A stretch of 64,000 nucleotides of DNA. Source: Pasteurellaceae bacterium Pebbles2. Its GTDB lineage: Bacteria; Pseudomonadota; Gammaproteobacteria; Enterobacterales; Pasteurellaceae. A program made the position numbers and the translations under genes. The stretch is from positions 1-64,000 of the forward strand of contig LVZA01000001.1 in the NCBI GenBank assembly GCA_023101505.1, given 5' to 3'. Under the pieces are notes generated by a model that was given only the letters and a program-made list of their open reading frames with translations, was not told where the DNA came from and ran no database searches. This document shows, one piece after another, positions 1 through 9,519 of this stretch. Within the stretch, counting starts at the first letter, position 1. Each line of letters starts with the position of its first letter.

Positions 1-438
1 TATGACGACTTAATTGTGCAACAAGATGCTCATTGGGACACCTATTTTGAGTTTTTATTGCCATCATCACTTGAAAGCAAAATGACTTTAACAGAAGAAA
101 TTTTAGACACTTTAGTGGAAAATGGGGTGGATTTATCGTCGCCAAAATTGGTTGAGCATAGCTTTCATTTCAACGAAAAAGAAGAAGTGGAGCGGTTTAT
201 CGAAAAATGTAGCCTGTCTGATGTGCAATTTAATCACATTAAATACACCGAAAATCCTGTACAAACAGACGACTCTAGCGATGTTTATTTAGTTAAAATT
301 GAGCAAGAAATGAGTTTAGATACGCAAGATATTTTCAATCAAGTGGAGCGTTTTTGAGCAACTTGCCGATGCCTTTTCTGCCAATATTTAGGCTGGGAAT
401 ATGGCAGTTTTGGGCAACGTGGGAATTATTTAAATTAA
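1..438 (+). pseudogene. RraB-like / DUF695-type protein, 3' part, frameshifted
   Basis: The reading frame enters from outside the window and is open from base 1 to a stop at 355-357. It resembles the C-terminal part of the Haemophilus family that joins a DUF695 domain to an RraB-like (regulator of RNase E) domain. After VERF the frame breaks. One base less in the T run near 350 gives EQLADAFSANI, and a further shift near 388 gives GWEYGSFGQRGNYLN ending in a stop at 436-438, the aromatic tail expected of RraB-like proteins. The gene is therefore probably intact in the cell and broken here by two single-base errors. The function is inferred only from the domain; the N-terminus is not visible. 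Confidence 0.6.
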
Positions 439-440
439 AG

Positions 441-495
441 TGGTAAATTTGGCTTAGTTTAATGTAAAACTAAGTCAAATTACACCGCACTTTTA
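441..495. terminator. Imperfect USS-type hairpin between convergent genes
   Basis: A long imperfect inverted repeat ends in ACCGCACTTTTA on the right and AAAGTGGTAAATTT on the left. The left arm looks like an uptake signal that has lost CG. The inner arms TTTGGCTTAGTTT and AAACTAAGTCAAA pair well. It lies between the RraB-like gene and sixA, which converge, so it probably ends both. Confidence 0.55.
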
Positions 496-512
496 GTCAG
501 TTTAAATCGTTT

Positions 513-966
513 TTAAGGCTTCGCTTGCAACACCTTGCCGCTGTCGCCGTCCCATTCTAGTTCGGCAATCGTCGCTGGCATAAAAGACACATTATTTTGC
601 CGCATAATTCAGCTACCATTTCGCCAACCAAAGGCAAGTGTGAGATGATTAATAGGCATTCTACGCCTTGATCAAATAACACTGAAAGATAATCAGAAAC
701 CAGTTCTGCGTTGCCGTAGGGCGTGATGGCGTCCCAAGTTTCGGCGAGGGGTTAATTGTTGTTCAAATGCTTGATTGACTTGTTGAAAGGTTTGTTGCGC
801 TCGCACATAGGGGCTGACTAAGACTTTGTCAAAGCAAAGTGCGGTGGAATTTTAACCAAATTCCTTGATTAAATGCGCTTTCTTGACCAAATTCTGAGAG
901 TTGGCGTTCTTTATCCGATTTGGCAAACATTTCTGCCTCACCGTGTCGCATAATAAAAATTTTCAT
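513..966 (-). pseudogene. sixA: Phosphohistidine phosphatase SixA, frameshifted
   Basis: The start MKIFIMRHGEAE carries the RHG motif of histidine phosphatases, and the size (about 150 codons) fits SixA, which removes phosphate from histidine on phosphotransfer proteins such as NPr of the nitrogen PTS. The frame is cut three times: near 840 (HRTL, then FDKVLVSPYVRAQQTF), near 750 (EQQL, then TWDAITPYGNAELVSDY) and near 605 (a run of A one base short, before NNVSFMPATIAELEWDG). Each break is a single-base indel and all the conserved blocks remain, so a sequencing error is likelier than decay. The true stop is the tta at 513-515. Confidence 0.75.
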
Positions 967-1168
967 TTGATTTTCCTCTATGCTGGATATTTGGCAAATA
1001 TAATAAACCAAATTTATCTAAAAGTCAAAAGGAAATTTTGTTGGAATGGATAGCTTTCAACAGTTTTAGGCGTATAATGTTGGGCAGTTTTTTCATCGTT
1101 GCAGATGTAGCGCAGCGAGAAATAGATTAACAGCTTAATTTTTAAAGAAATATAATGAGGGAAAATCA
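967..1168. promoter_or_regulatory. Divergent promoter region sixA / pykA
   Basis: These 200 bases separate the starts of sixA (minus) and pykA (plus). A TATAAT hexamer at 1073-1078 is a good -10 candidate for pykA, about 90 bases before its ATG. A GAGGGAAA purine stretch lies just before the pykA start. No operator is recognisable. Confidence 0.4.
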
Positions 1169-2608
1169 ATGTCTAGAAGACTTAAGTAAGAACAAAAATC
1201 GTATGTACAATGGGGCCTGCAACGGATAAAGGCAACAATTTAGAAAAAAATTATTGCGGCAGGTGCAAATGTTGTCCGTATGGAATTTCTCTCACGGTAC
1301 ACCAGAAGATCATATTACTCGTGCTGAAAAAGTGCGTGAAATTGCGGAAAAATTAGGTAAGCACGTGGCGATTTTAGGCGATTTGCAAGGCCCGAAAATT
1401 CGTTTCAACCTTTAAAGAGGGTAAAATTTTCTTAAACATCGGCGATAAATTTATTTTAGATGCTGAATTGCCAAAAGGTGAGGGTAACCAAGACGCTGTA
1501 GGTTTAGATTACAAAACTTTACCGCAAGACGTTGTGCCAGGCGATATTTTATTATTAGATGACGGCCGTGTTCAATTAAAAGTGCTTTCAACCGAGGGTG
1601 CAAAAGTATTTACCGAAGTTACTGTTGGTGGTCCTCTTTCAAATAATAAAGGGATTAACAAATTAGGCGGTGGCTTATCTGCTGATGCGTTGACTGAAAA
1701 AGACAAAGCCGACATTATTACAGCGGCACGTATCGGCGTAGATTATTTAGCGGTTTCTTTCCCTCGTTCAAGTGCAGATTTGAACTATGCTCGTCAATTA
1801 GCGACAGATGCTGGCTTAAAAGCAAAAATCGTGGCGAAAGTAGAGCGTGCTGAAACTGTGGTTGATGATGCGGCAATGGACGACATTATTTTAGCTTCTG
1901 ACGTGATTATGGTGGCTCGTGGCGACTTAGGCGTGGAAATCGGCGACCCTGAATTAGTGGGCGTACAGAAAAAATTAATCCGCCGTTCACGTCAATTAAA
2001 CCGTGTGGTTATCACAGCAACACAAATGATGGAAACAATGATCAGCAACCCAATGCCAACTCGTGCGGAAGTTATGGACGTAGCGAATGCGGTGTTAGAC
2101 GGTACGGACGCAGTAATGCTTTCAGCAGAAACTGCTGCAGGTCAATATCCATCTGAAACGGTGGCTGCAATGGCTAAAGTGTGTTTAGGCGCAGAAAAAA
2201 TGCCAAGCATTAATGTGTCAAAACACCGTATGGATCGTCAATTCGACACCATTGAAAGCGGTTGCAATGTCTGCGATGTTTGCTGCAAACCATATGAAAG
2301 GGGTGAGCGCATTGATTTCAATGACCACAACAGGTCAAACAGTAAAATTAATGTCGCGTATTAGCTCAGGCTTGCCAATCTTTGCTTTATCACGCCACGA
2401 ATCTACATTAAATGCGTGTGCATTATATCGTGGTGTTGTGCCAGTATTCTTCGATGAAGAAACTCGTACGATTCAAGGTTTAAGATCAGCGATTGCGATG
2501 TTAAAAGATAAAGGCTACTTAATGAGTGGCGATCTTGTTTTATTAACGCAAGGCGACCAATTAACTTCAGGCGGCACAAATACTTGCCGTACATTGATTG
2601 TAGAATAA
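1169..2608 (+). pseudogene. pykA: Pyruvate kinase, broken by several small indels
   Basis: Pyruvate kinase makes pyruvate and ATP from phosphoenolpyruvate and ADP, the last step of glycolysis. The start MSRRL, then [36 protein letters not shown] and [10 protein letters not shown] are all there but in different frames, with breaks near 1185, 1225, 1285 and 1408. From 1443 the frame is clean to about 2262 and includes the active-site block [10 protein letters not shown]. It then shifts by two bases into the C-terminal domain ([15 protein letters not shown] to the stop at 2606-2608). Total length (about 479 codons) matches the family. Loss of pyruvate kinase in so recognisable a gene is unlikely, so I read this as bad sequence. 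A terminator follows. Confidence 0.85.
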
Positions 2609-2622
2609 AAATCAATTAAACG

Positions 2623-2652
2623 AAAAACGGTGGTTGTGCCACCGTTTTTTTT
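2623..2652 (+). terminator. Rho-independent terminator after pykA
   Basis: The stem AAAACGGTGG and CCACCGTTTT flanks a 5-base loop and is followed by a run of T. It starts 15 bases after the pykA stop. Confidence 0.9.
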
Positions 2653-2833
2653 ATGGCTGGAAAAAGATTTATTTGCTTATCTGGCTAATAATTTTGCAAG
2701 AGGCTTGGAAATCGAACGCTGATTTGTGATATAATAACCAACCTGATTTTTAAGGCGTGGCATTATTGATGAAAATCAGCCCAATTTCGCCTATTGAGAA
2801 CTCTATATTCTATTTTAGTCGTTGGAGGACTAA

Positions 2834-3467
2834 ATGACCAGTACTGTAAATAAACGTTCCGTAATGACACTTTTTTCTGATAAATCAGACATTTTTTGCC
2901 ACCAAGTGCGCATTGTCTTAGCAGAAAAAGGCGTTGCTTATGACACAGAAGTGGTAGATCCTCAATCTTTATCAGAAGATTTAATGGAATTAAACCCTAT
3001 GGCACATTGCCAACATTGGTTGACCGAGATCTTGTATTATTCAACTCACGCAATCATATGGAATATTTGATGAGCGTTTTCCGCACCCACCATAATGCCA
3101 GTTTATCCTGTTTCTCGTGGTAAAACTCGCTTATTAATGTTGCGTATTGAACAAGATTGGTATCCAAGTTTGTTTAAAGCAGAAAAAGGCACGGCAGAAG
3201 AAAAAAAAACGCATTAAGACAGCTTAAAGAAGAATGTTAGCCATTGCGCCAATTTTCGATCAAACGCCATTTTTTATGAGCGAAGAATTTAGCTTGGTGG
3301 ATTGCTATATTGCGCCATTATTATGGCGTATGCAAGAATTAGGCGTAGAATTTACTGGTGCAGGCAGCAAAACCTTAAAAGCCTATATGGCACGCGTTTT
3401 TTGAACGTGATTCATTCAACAATCTGTTGGCAATAGCGCACCTAAAAATTTAATGGACGATAAATAA
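2834..3467 (+). pseudogene. sspA: Stringent starvation protein A, frameshifted
   Basis: SspA is a glutathione S-transferase-fold protein that binds RNA polymerase and is needed for stationary-phase and acid responses. The N-terminus MTSTVNKRSVMTLFSDKSD and the thioredoxin-like domain are in frame for about 55 codons. The frame then slips near 3000 (NP, then YGTVPTLVDRDLVLFNS in shifted frames) and at several later points (near 3065, 3095, 3210, 3235 and 3400). Blocks such as SRGKTRLLMLRIEQDWYP and SEEFSLVDCYIAPLLWR are intact. GGAGG lies 7 bases before the ATG. sspB starts 5 bases after the stop, as in the usual sspAB operon. Clustered single-base errors are the best explanation. Confidence 0.85.
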
Positions 3468-3472
3468 ATACA

Positions 3473-3945
3473 ATGGAATATAAATCTTCCCCAAAACGCC
3501 CTTATTTATTAAGAGCTTATTATGATTGGTTAGTGGATAATAGTTTACGCCTTATCTTGTGGTTGATGCCACTTATTATGGCGTAGTTGTTCCGCAAGAC
3601 TATGTTAAAGACGGACAAATCGTACTTAATATTTCATCTGGTGCGGTGGGAGCATTGTCTTTGGGAATAACGCTATTGAGTTTAACGCTCGTTTCAAGGC
3701 ATTCCACAAGATATTTATATTCTATGGGGGCAGCCTTAGCAATTTATGCTCGAGAAAATGGCGATGGCGTGATGTTTGAACCTGAAAGCATTTATGATGA
3801 AATGGATAAAGCGCAAATAGAGCAGCCGACCAGTTTCCAAACATTGTCGATAAACCGAGTTCAAGCAAGTCAAAATGAAACAACGGATAAAGCAAAAGAC
3901 ACAGCAAAAGCCTCATCAGCTTCTCATTTAAGAATTATTAAATAA
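3473..3945 (+). pseudogene. sspB: ClpXP specificity-enhancing factor SspB, frameshifted
   Basis: SspB tethers ssrA-tagged proteins to the ClpX unfoldase so that ClpXP degrades them faster. The start MEYKSSPKRPYLLRAYYDWL is followed by a break near 3545 (one T missing), then PYLVVDATYYGVVVPQDYVKDGQIVLNIS in the next frame. A second damaged stretch at 3660-3725 lacks single bases in G and C runs. It should read SLGNNAIEFNARFKGIPQDIYIPMGA. After it the frame returns to normal through IYARENGDGVMFEPE. The acidic and Ser/Ala-rich tail ends in LRIIK; such tails of SspB dock onto ClpX. It sits directly behind sspA. Confidence 0.85.
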
Positions 3946-3952
3946 AACATTA

Positions 3953-3997
3953 AAAAAGTGCGGTGTAAAAACGAAAGAATTTTACACCGCACTTTTT
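3953..3997. terminator. Terminator built from an inverted pair of uptake signals
   Basis: AAAAAGTGCGGTGTAAAA pairs perfectly with TTTTACACCGCACTTTTT across a 9-base loop. Both arms contain the Haemophilus uptake signal core. It lies between sspB (plus) and can (minus), which converge, so it can serve both. Confidence 0.9.
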
Positions 3998-4004
3998 ATT
4001 TGTG

Positions 4005-4703
4005 TTAGTCAGCGAGCAGTTCGCTTGGCAGGTTTTTCTCTAAAATATTGTTTTCATCAAGCGTGGAGAGGCGAGCAATCGCATTACGATAAGAAATCTC
4101 AAGGCTTTCTCGGCTGGTAGCAAGTACGCCCTGATCGACCAAAAAGCCGTCGTTGACATCATATACCCAACCGTGCAAAGACAGTTTTGCCCCTCTTGCC
4201 CAAGCATCTTGAATAATCGAAGAACGCCCGAGGTTATAAACTTGTTCGGCAACGTTGATTTTTGTGAGCATATCAGCACGTTTTTCAGCGGATAAATTCC
4301 CTAGCAAATGACTGTGCTTAAAATAAATATCACGAATATGCAGCAGCCAGTTGTTGATTAAACCCAAGTCTTGCTTAGTCATTGCCGCTTTAATGCCGCC
4401 GCAGTTGGTATGTCCGCAGATGATGATGTGTTCGATATTTAACACGTCCACAGCATATTGCACCACCGATAAACAGTTCAGATCGGTGTGAATAACTTGA
4501 TTTGCCACATTGCGGTGGACGAATAATTCGCCCGGTTCTAAATTGGTGAGTTTTTCTGCTGGCACACGGCTATCGGAGCAACCAATCCACAAATAATGTG
4601 GCGTTTGATGTTCGGCTAATTCCTTAAAATAGTCGGAATTTTCCTCTTTCATTCTTAATGCCCAACTGTGATTGTTGGCAAATAATTGTTCAATTAATTT
4701 CAT
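4005..4703 (-). CDS. can: Beta-class carbonic anhydrase
   Basis: This zinc enzyme interconverts CO2 and bicarbonate in the cytoplasm, supplying bicarbonate for carboxylases such as acetyl-CoA carboxylase. Zinc ligands Cys42, His98 and Cys101 and the Asp44-Arg46 dyad are visible in [11 protein letters not shown] and ICGHTNCGG. Trp39 and Arg64, which form the non-catalytic bicarbonate pocket described for the H. influenzae enzyme, are also present, so allosteric control by bicarbonate is likely. Its 232 residues match the family. It is the one gene before 6 kb with an unbroken frame. ppnN lies 30 bases upstream on the same strand, so the two may be co-transcribed. Confidence 0.95.
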   Translation of the reverse strand: MKLIEQLFANNHSWALRMKEENSDYFKELAEHQTPHYLWIGCSDSRVPAEKLTNLEPGELFVHRNVANQVIHTDLNCLSVVQYAVDVLNIEHIIICGHTNCGGIKAAMTKQDLGLINNWLLHIRDIYFKHSHLLGNLSAEKRADMLTKINVAEQVYNLGRSSIIQDAWARGAKLSLHGWVYDVNDGFLVDQGVLATSRESLEISYRNAIARLSTLDENNILEKNLPSELLAD

Positions 4704-4733
4704 AAAAATGCGCTTTCCTAATATAAAGCTAAT

Positions 4734-6097
4734 TTATTTAACGATTTCATAGCAAGGCTCATAAGCATCGCCTGTCGGTAATTTCATACGATGTTGCACG
4801 ATAAAATCTTGTAAAAGCTGATCGACTTTATTCATTAGCTGAGCATCACCGTGAAGTTTAAATTTCCCTTTTTGGGCAATTTCATCTTGGGTTTCAGCCT
4901 TGATATTACCAGCCACAATACCTGAAAAGGCACGACGTAAATTTGCCGCTAAATCCACCGCACTTTGGTTCAAATGGAGATTTAAATTCGCCATATTTTC
5001 GTGGGTTGGTACGAATGGTTTTTGAAAATCTTCTGAAATATGCAAAGACCAGTTAAAGCTGTAGCTGTCGCCTTTTTTATAGCGTTGTTGCTGAATATCG
5101 CTCATTGCCGATTTCATTTGGCGAGCCACGTTAGCTGGATCGTCAATAATAATTTGATAGAGTGATTGCGCTTCTTCGCCTAAGGTTTCTAGCACAAAGC
5201 GATCTATCGCCGCAAAATAATCTGCGCTTTCTTTTGGACCAGTTAAAATTAATGGCAAATGTTGCGCTTTATTTTTCGGATTAAGTTTCACGCCTAAAAT
5301 AAACATAAATTCTTCAAATGTGCCCGGGCCACCAGCAAAAATAATGATGCCGTGTCCTATGCGTACAAAGGCTTCAAGGCGTTTTTCAATGTCTGGCATA
5401 ATGATCAATTCGTTTACAATCGGATTAGGCGGCTCAGAAGCAATAATTGATGGCTCAGTAATGCCGACAAAACGGCTGTTTTTATAACGTTGATGAGCGT
5501 GTCCGATTGCCGCCCTTTCATTGGTGCTTCCATTACGCCAGTGCCACAACCAGTGATGATGTTAAGCTCACGCAAGCCCAATTCTAAGCCAACGGCACGG
5601 CAATATTGATATTCCACTTGGGTAATCGAATGTCCGCCCCAACACACCACAAAATTCGGCATTTCACCAATCGCTAATGCCTTAGCATTGCGCAAAATAT
5701 TAAAGACTAAATTGGTAATTTGCTCGCCATCATCATTTTTTTTGAAACCGAGATTTGGCAGCATACTATTCACGAACAGAATATCACGCAATACGGCAAA
5801 AGAGTGGTATTGAATATTGCGAATCATCACGCCATCGACAAATGCAGTTTGTGGGGGATTGTGCAATTCCAGCACCACACCACGTTCTTTTGCCACTAAA
5901 TTCACATCAAAATCTTGATATTTGGCTAAAAGCGCACGGCTGTCATCAGTGATTGCGCCAGAGTTTAAAATCGCCAATGTGCAATTACGATAAAGTTGAT
6001 AGAGCGGTGATTTGGCTTGTTTGGCAAGTTGCTTTACTTCGCAATGAGAAAGCTGATCCATACTGCCTTTTGGATTAATACAATAAACTTGCTGCAT
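4734..6097 (-). pseudogene. ppnN: Nucleotide 5'-monophosphate nucleosidase PpnN, one frameshift
   Basis: PpnN (YgdH) splits purine and pyrimidine nucleoside monophosphates into base and ribose 5-phosphate and is stimulated by (p)ppGpp in E. coli. The N-terminal half (6097 down to about 5518) ends in [15 protein letters not shown]. The C-terminal half continues in another frame as [20 protein letters not shown] and holds the LOG-type motif [11 protein letters not shown]. Joined, they give the usual length of about 454 residues. The break falls in a run of three G that would be four in an intact gene, so it is probably an undercall. queF starts immediately upstream (stop and start are one base apart), which suggests one transcript. 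Confidence 0.85.
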
Positions 6098-6098
6098 A

Positions 6099-6938
6099 TT
6101 ATTGTCTCGCTAAACGTTGATTTGCTGGAATAGGCTCAAAATTAGAACGATAAGGGTTAATGTCTAAACCGCCACGTCGGGTATAACGTGCATAAACCGT
6201 TAATTTCTCAGGTTGGGCAAAGCGCATTAAATCGTTAAAAATGCGCTCGACGCATTGTTCGTGAAATTCGTTATGTTGACGGAAAGAAATCAGATAACGT
6301 AATAATTTCTCACGTTGAATTTGTTTGCCCACATAATGAATTTGCACCGTTCCCCAGTCGGGTTGGCTGGTGATTAAGCAATTTGATTTTAATAAATGGC
6401 TCACTAAATATTCGTCCACGTGCTTTTCATTGGTGCAATTTTCCAGTAGAGCAGGGTTAAAATCGTAATTATCAATGCAAATATCTTGTTCATCAATACA
6501 TTCGCCAGCCAAATCGGCAATGGCTTGAGATTGATAAAATGCTAAAGAATTTAACCGCACTTTAACTTCACCTTGTGCACAATCAGCAAGATCTTGTTGC
6601 ATAATGCGCTGAACTTCGTCGAATGAGCTAAATTTTGTTTGATTAAAGCTATTTAAGTAAAGTTTAAAACTTTTGGATTCAATTAAATTCACCGAGTGAT
6701 AATCAATAGCCACATCAGCAATCGCTACTTGTGGCACGCCATTAGGATTTAGCCACGAAATTTCATAAGCTGTCCAAATATCTGCGCCAATCGAAAAAGG
6801 TTGCGCTTGTGTAATACCTAAGTCATCACGATTTAATGCACGAGGCACGGCTTGCAATAAAATGCGGTCATAATTTGCGCAATATTCGGTTTTTTGCCCG
6901 AGTTTTAATGCTTTTAAGCTGTGATTATGTTGATACAT
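6099..6938 (-). CDS. queF: NADPH-dependent 7-cyano-7-deazaguanine reductase
   Basis: QueF reduces preQ0 to preQ1 in the synthesis of the tRNA wobble base queuosine. It belongs to the long bimodular type (279 residues here). The C-terminal module has [14 protein letters not shown], which contains the catalytic cysteine. I start it at MYQHNHS because this ATG overlaps the stop of the upstream DUF440 gene by one base (TAATG) and aligns with the E. coli start. An in-frame start four codons earlier would lie inside the neighbour. It is followed by ppnN. Confidence 0.93.
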   Translation of the reverse strand: MYQHNHSLKALKLGQKTEYCANYDRILLQAVPRALNRDDLGITQAQPFSIGADIWTAYEISWLNPNGVPQVAIADVAIDYHSVNLIESKSFKLYLNSFNQTKFSSFDEVQRIMQQDLADCAQGEVKVRLNSLAFYQSQAIADLAGECIDEQDICIDNYDFNPALLENCTNEKHVDEYLVSHLLKSNCLITSQPDWGTVQIHYVGKQIQREKLLRYLISFRQHNEFHEQCVERIFNDLMRFAQPEKLTVYARYTRRGGLDINPYRSNFEPIPANQRLARQ

Positions 6939-7264
6939 TATTTCTTCCAAATGATGTGATATTGTCGATCTTCTTCTTGATGAGAGATAAGGAATTTGGC
7001 AAAAATATCGTCCATTTCATCTTGCTCATTGACTAAGCCAATCCAAACTTCGGCATATTCGTTCGGGTCGATAAGCACACCAATTTCCTGATCCCAATCT
7101 TCGGCGGTTTCTACAAATTCCACCGCACCACGTTCTTCAAATTGCAGATTGAATAATAAAATATCTGCAGGATCTAAATTTTCGCCCGCCATTTCTAAAA
7201 AAATGTCATAGGCAATATCAATGGCTTGATCTGGGTCGAGTTTTGTTAAGGTTGTTTCTGTCAT
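6938..7264 (-). CDS. yciU: DUF440 acidic protein, putative dsDNA mimic
   Basis: The 108-residue product belongs to the YciU/HI1450 family, whose H. influenzae member has an acidic surface proposed to imitate double-stranded DNA and to bind HU. The family signature [17 protein letters not shown] is present and acidic residues are spread through the chain. The start at [10 protein letters not shown] gives the family length; the longer reading frame would begin inside the uspE terminator. Its stop overlaps the queF start by one base, which suggests translational coupling. The DNA-mimic role is known for a relative and only inferred here. Confidence 0.88.
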   Translation of the reverse strand: MTETTLTKLDPDQAIDIAYDIFLEMAGENLDPADILLFNLQFEERGAVEFVETAEDWDQEIGVLIDPNEYAEVWIGLVNEQDEMDDIFAKFLISHQEEDRQYHIIWKK

Positions 7265-7302
7265 TATCTTATTTTCATTGTGTAATAGGGTGATTAAAAT
7301 GA

Positions 7303-7331
7303 AAAAGTGCGGTGAAATTAACCGCACTTTT
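7303..7331 (-). terminator. USS-pair terminator after uspE
   Basis: AAAAGTGCGGT and ACCGCACTTTT form an inverted pair with a 7-base loop. The hairpin lies between the uspE stop and the DUF440 start; on the minus strand it is followed by several T. Confidence 0.85.
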
Positions 7332-7352
7332 ACCGCTTATTGCGTAAAAATC

Positions 7353-8282
7353 TTATTCAGGCTTTTTCGTCGGTTTAATCGCAAGCAGATTACATTCTAA
7401 TTTGCTGATAACGTGTTCCGCCGTGTTGCCTAATAGGGCTGCTGAAAGCCCTGTGCGTCCAACTGTGCCCAAAATAACCAGCTCCGCTTCCAATTCTTTC
7501 GCCACTTGTGGAATGATTTCTTCAGGGAAACCCTCACGAACGTGGGTATGATCTTCGGCGATACCAAAATGCTGGCGCAAGGCTTTCATATTGATTAAAT
7601 GCTGTCCACGCACGCCATTAATGTATTCGCTGGTGTGGAATTCAGGCAAATCAATCGCCATATTCATTGGTGTCGGCGGATAAGCACTGACCAAATGCAC
7701 GTTGCCACGTTCTAATTGATCGGCTAAATCCATACTAAGAGAAACCAATTCTTTGTTGAAACTATCGTGATATTCTTCATCGCCCGACACATTCACAGCG
7801 ACTAAAATTCGACGTTGATGTTTCCAATTACCATCACGCACCATTAAAAGTGGCGCAGGGCATTTGCGCAATAATTGCCAATCCATCGGCGTAACAAAGA
7901 GGGAAGTCAAACTTTCTTCTTCTTTGGTGTATTTCACCACCAAATCATAATTATTATTTTCGATTTCAGCCACAATCGCTTCTGCTTCATTGCTGTTCCA
8001 CACAACAACAGAACGGAAATTAATCATCGGATCTGCATATTTTTCCAAATAAGGTAGCACGTCTTTTTTACGTTGTTCTACCACCGTTTGGTGCATTTCA
8101 TCACGTTCCTCTGAGGACAGTAATGCTGACATTTCGTAAGATAAATCATAGACAGGCAGAAAAACAGTGATATTCACTGGCTCATCGCTTTTTTGTTCAT
8201 TAACTAAACGAACCGCTCGGGCAAGCCCATATTGCTTTTCATTTTCAGGGTTAAGAATAACGAGAATGTTATTGAATTTCAT
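7353..8282 (-). CDS. uspE: Universal stress protein UspE, tandem Usp domains
   Basis: Two universal-stress-protein domains follow one another in 309 residues (about 3-150 and 160-305). The second ends with the nucleotide-binding type motif GTVGRTGLSAALLGNTAEHV. UspE helps growth-arrested cells survive stress and affects aggregation and motility in E. coli. Two adjacent ATG codons follow GGAGG; the second leaves a normal 5-base gap and gives the usual start MKFNNILV, so I chose it. fnr lies upstream on the same strand, a neighbour pair seen in many gammaproteobacteria. Confidence 0.92.
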   Translation of the reverse strand: MKFNNILVILNPENEKQYGLARAVRLVNEQKSDEPVNITVFLPVYDLSYEMSALLSSEERDEMHQTVVEQRKKDVLPYLEKYADPMINFRSVVVWNSNEAEAIVAEIENNNYDLVVKYTKEEESLTSLFVTPMDWQLLRKCPAPLLMVRDGNWKHQRRILVAVNVSGDEEYHDSFNKELVSLSMDLADQLERGNVHLVSAYPPTPMNMAIDLPEFHTSEYINGVRGQHLINMKALRQHFGIAEDHTHVREGFPEEIIPQVAKELEAELVILGTVGRTGLSAALLGNTAEHVISKLECNLLAIKPTKKPE

Positions 8283-8389
8283 CATAACCTCCATTGCATT
8301 TCGCAGTTTGACTTCATTCTTTGGATTGCTTGTATTTGTTAGCATAGAGCAGATTTCTGCAAATAACAAGTGAGCCTATTTAAAAATGT

Positions 8390-8421
8390 GATTAGCATAA
8401 CAAAAATTTGCTATGCTAATC
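8390..8421 (-). terminator. Inverted repeat after fnr, probable terminator
   Basis: GATTAGCATA and TATGCTAATC form a perfect 10-base stem around a 12-base loop, 16 bases after the fnr stop. On the minus strand it is followed by a T-rich stretch. It contains no uptake signal, unlike most terminators here. Confidence 0.65.
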
Positions 8422-8436
8422 GAAGAAAGGAATATT

Positions 8437-9210
8437 TTACTCTAAAAATTGGATTTTGGTACGATTAATTCCAGCCAATTCGGTGAGTTGTGGCAAATCG
8501 TTAATCGTAATATATTTGCCCTGCACGGCAAGAATGCCCAATTTTTGGAAACGTCCGAGTAAGCGACTAATGGTTTCAACGGTTAAACCGAGGTAATTGC
8601 CGATGTCGCCACGTGTCATTGTTAAACGGAATTCTCGTTGTGAAAAGCCTCGAGCAGCGTAGCGTTTTGATAAATTATAAATAAATGCGGCTAAACGTTC
8701 TTCAGCATTCATTTTTGACAATAACAAAATCATATCCTGATCACTTTTGATCTCGCTACTCATCAAACGCATAATTTGTTGGCGCAATTTCGGCATTTTA
8801 CCCGCTAAATCATTTAAAATATCGTATGGAATTTCGCATACCATTGCGGTTTCAAGTGCTTGAGCAAAACTTGGGTGGCGCATATTCATAATGGCATCAA
8901 AGCCCACCAAATCCCCAGGTAAATGGAAGGAGGTAATCTGTTCTTCGCCAGCTTCATTGATGGTATAAGACTTTATCGTGCCAGAGCGAATAGCATAAAG
9001 CGATGCAAGTTCATCTCCTGCTTTAAATAACACTTGAGATTTTTGGATAGGTTTTTTGCGCTCAATAATATTATCAAGCTGATCCAATTCGTGTTCATTT
9101 AATGTAAAAGGAATACACAACTGGCTGATGCTGCAATCTTGACAGTGAATAGCGCAGCCGCCCGATTGAATTCGGCGACCAATACGTTGTTCTGAAGATA
9201 AAATACTCAT
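8437..9210 (-). CDS. fnr: Anaerobic regulator FNR
   Basis: FNR is the oxygen-sensing CRP-family activator of anaerobic genes; it holds a 4Fe-4S cluster when oxygen is absent. The N-terminal cysteines C19, C23, C26 and C32 ([17 protein letters not shown]) and the later C125 in MVCEIP cover the cluster ligands of E. coli FNR. A cNMP-binding fold follows, then the helix-turn-helix [18 protein letters not shown]. The 257 residues are nearly identical in layout to E. coli FNR. Likely targets in this window include yjjI-yjjW, though I found no convincing FNR box there. Confidence 0.97.
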   Translation of the reverse strand: MSILSSEQRIGRRIQSGGCAIHCQDCSISQLCIPFTLNEHELDQLDNIIERKKPIQKSQVLFKAGDELASLYAIRSGTIKSYTINEAGEEQITSFHLPGDLVGFDAIMNMRHPSFAQALETAMVCEIPYDILNDLAGKMPKLRQQIMRLMSSEIKSDQDMILLLSKMNAEERLAAFIYNLSKRYAARGFSQREFRLTMTRGDIGNYLGLTVETISRLLGRFQKLGILAVQGKYITINDLPQLTELAGINRTKIQFLE

Positions 9211-9316
9211 TCTGCCTCAAATTTATGATAAAATTGATCTAACGCAAAAAATAATAGCATTATTTTACCAAATTAAGAAGTAATAAAATCTAATCTCTAA
9301 CAAAAATAGGTTATTT

Positions 9317-9454
9317 ATGCCCGCAGAAAAGCTCACTAAAAAACGTCTTATACAGTTGATTATTCTCTTTTTTATTCTCTTAACGGCTTTTAGCTACAAG
9401 ACCTATCAACATTATCAAACACAAGAAAGCGAACAAATTCAAGGCGAGAAATAA
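9317..9454 (+). CDS. Small single-pass membrane protein (45 aa), unknown
   Basis: A short open frame encodes MPAEKLTKKR, then a hydrophobic segment LIQLIILFFILLTAFSY (about residues 11-27), then a polar tail of 18 residues rich in Gln and Glu. The basic N-terminus suggests the start faces the cytoplasm. It is divergent from fnr (106 bases apart) and has its own USS-pair terminator starting at its stop. This context favours a real gene. I do not recognise a family and give no function. Confidence 0.6.
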   Translation: MPAEKLTKKRLIQLIILFFILLTAFSYKTYQHYQTQESEQIQGEK

Positions 9455-9497
9455 AAAAGTGCGGTGGAAAAATTTAACGTTTTTTCACCGCACTTTT
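9455..9497. terminator. USS-pair terminator between convergent genes
   Basis: AAAAGTGCGGTG pairs with CACCGCACTTTT around an AT-rich loop. It lies between the small membrane protein gene and the ferritin gene ending at 9520, which point at each other. Confidence 0.88.
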
Positions 9498-9519
9498 ATT
9501 TTAAACAAAAGCCAATAAC

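Noticed and set aside
7264-7327. Longer start for the DUF440 gene
   Set aside because: It would run through the uspE terminator and gives a length unlike the family.
9234-9247. FNR box before fnr (TTGAT then CGCAA)
   Set aside because: Only the left half matches; too weak to call without a binding test.
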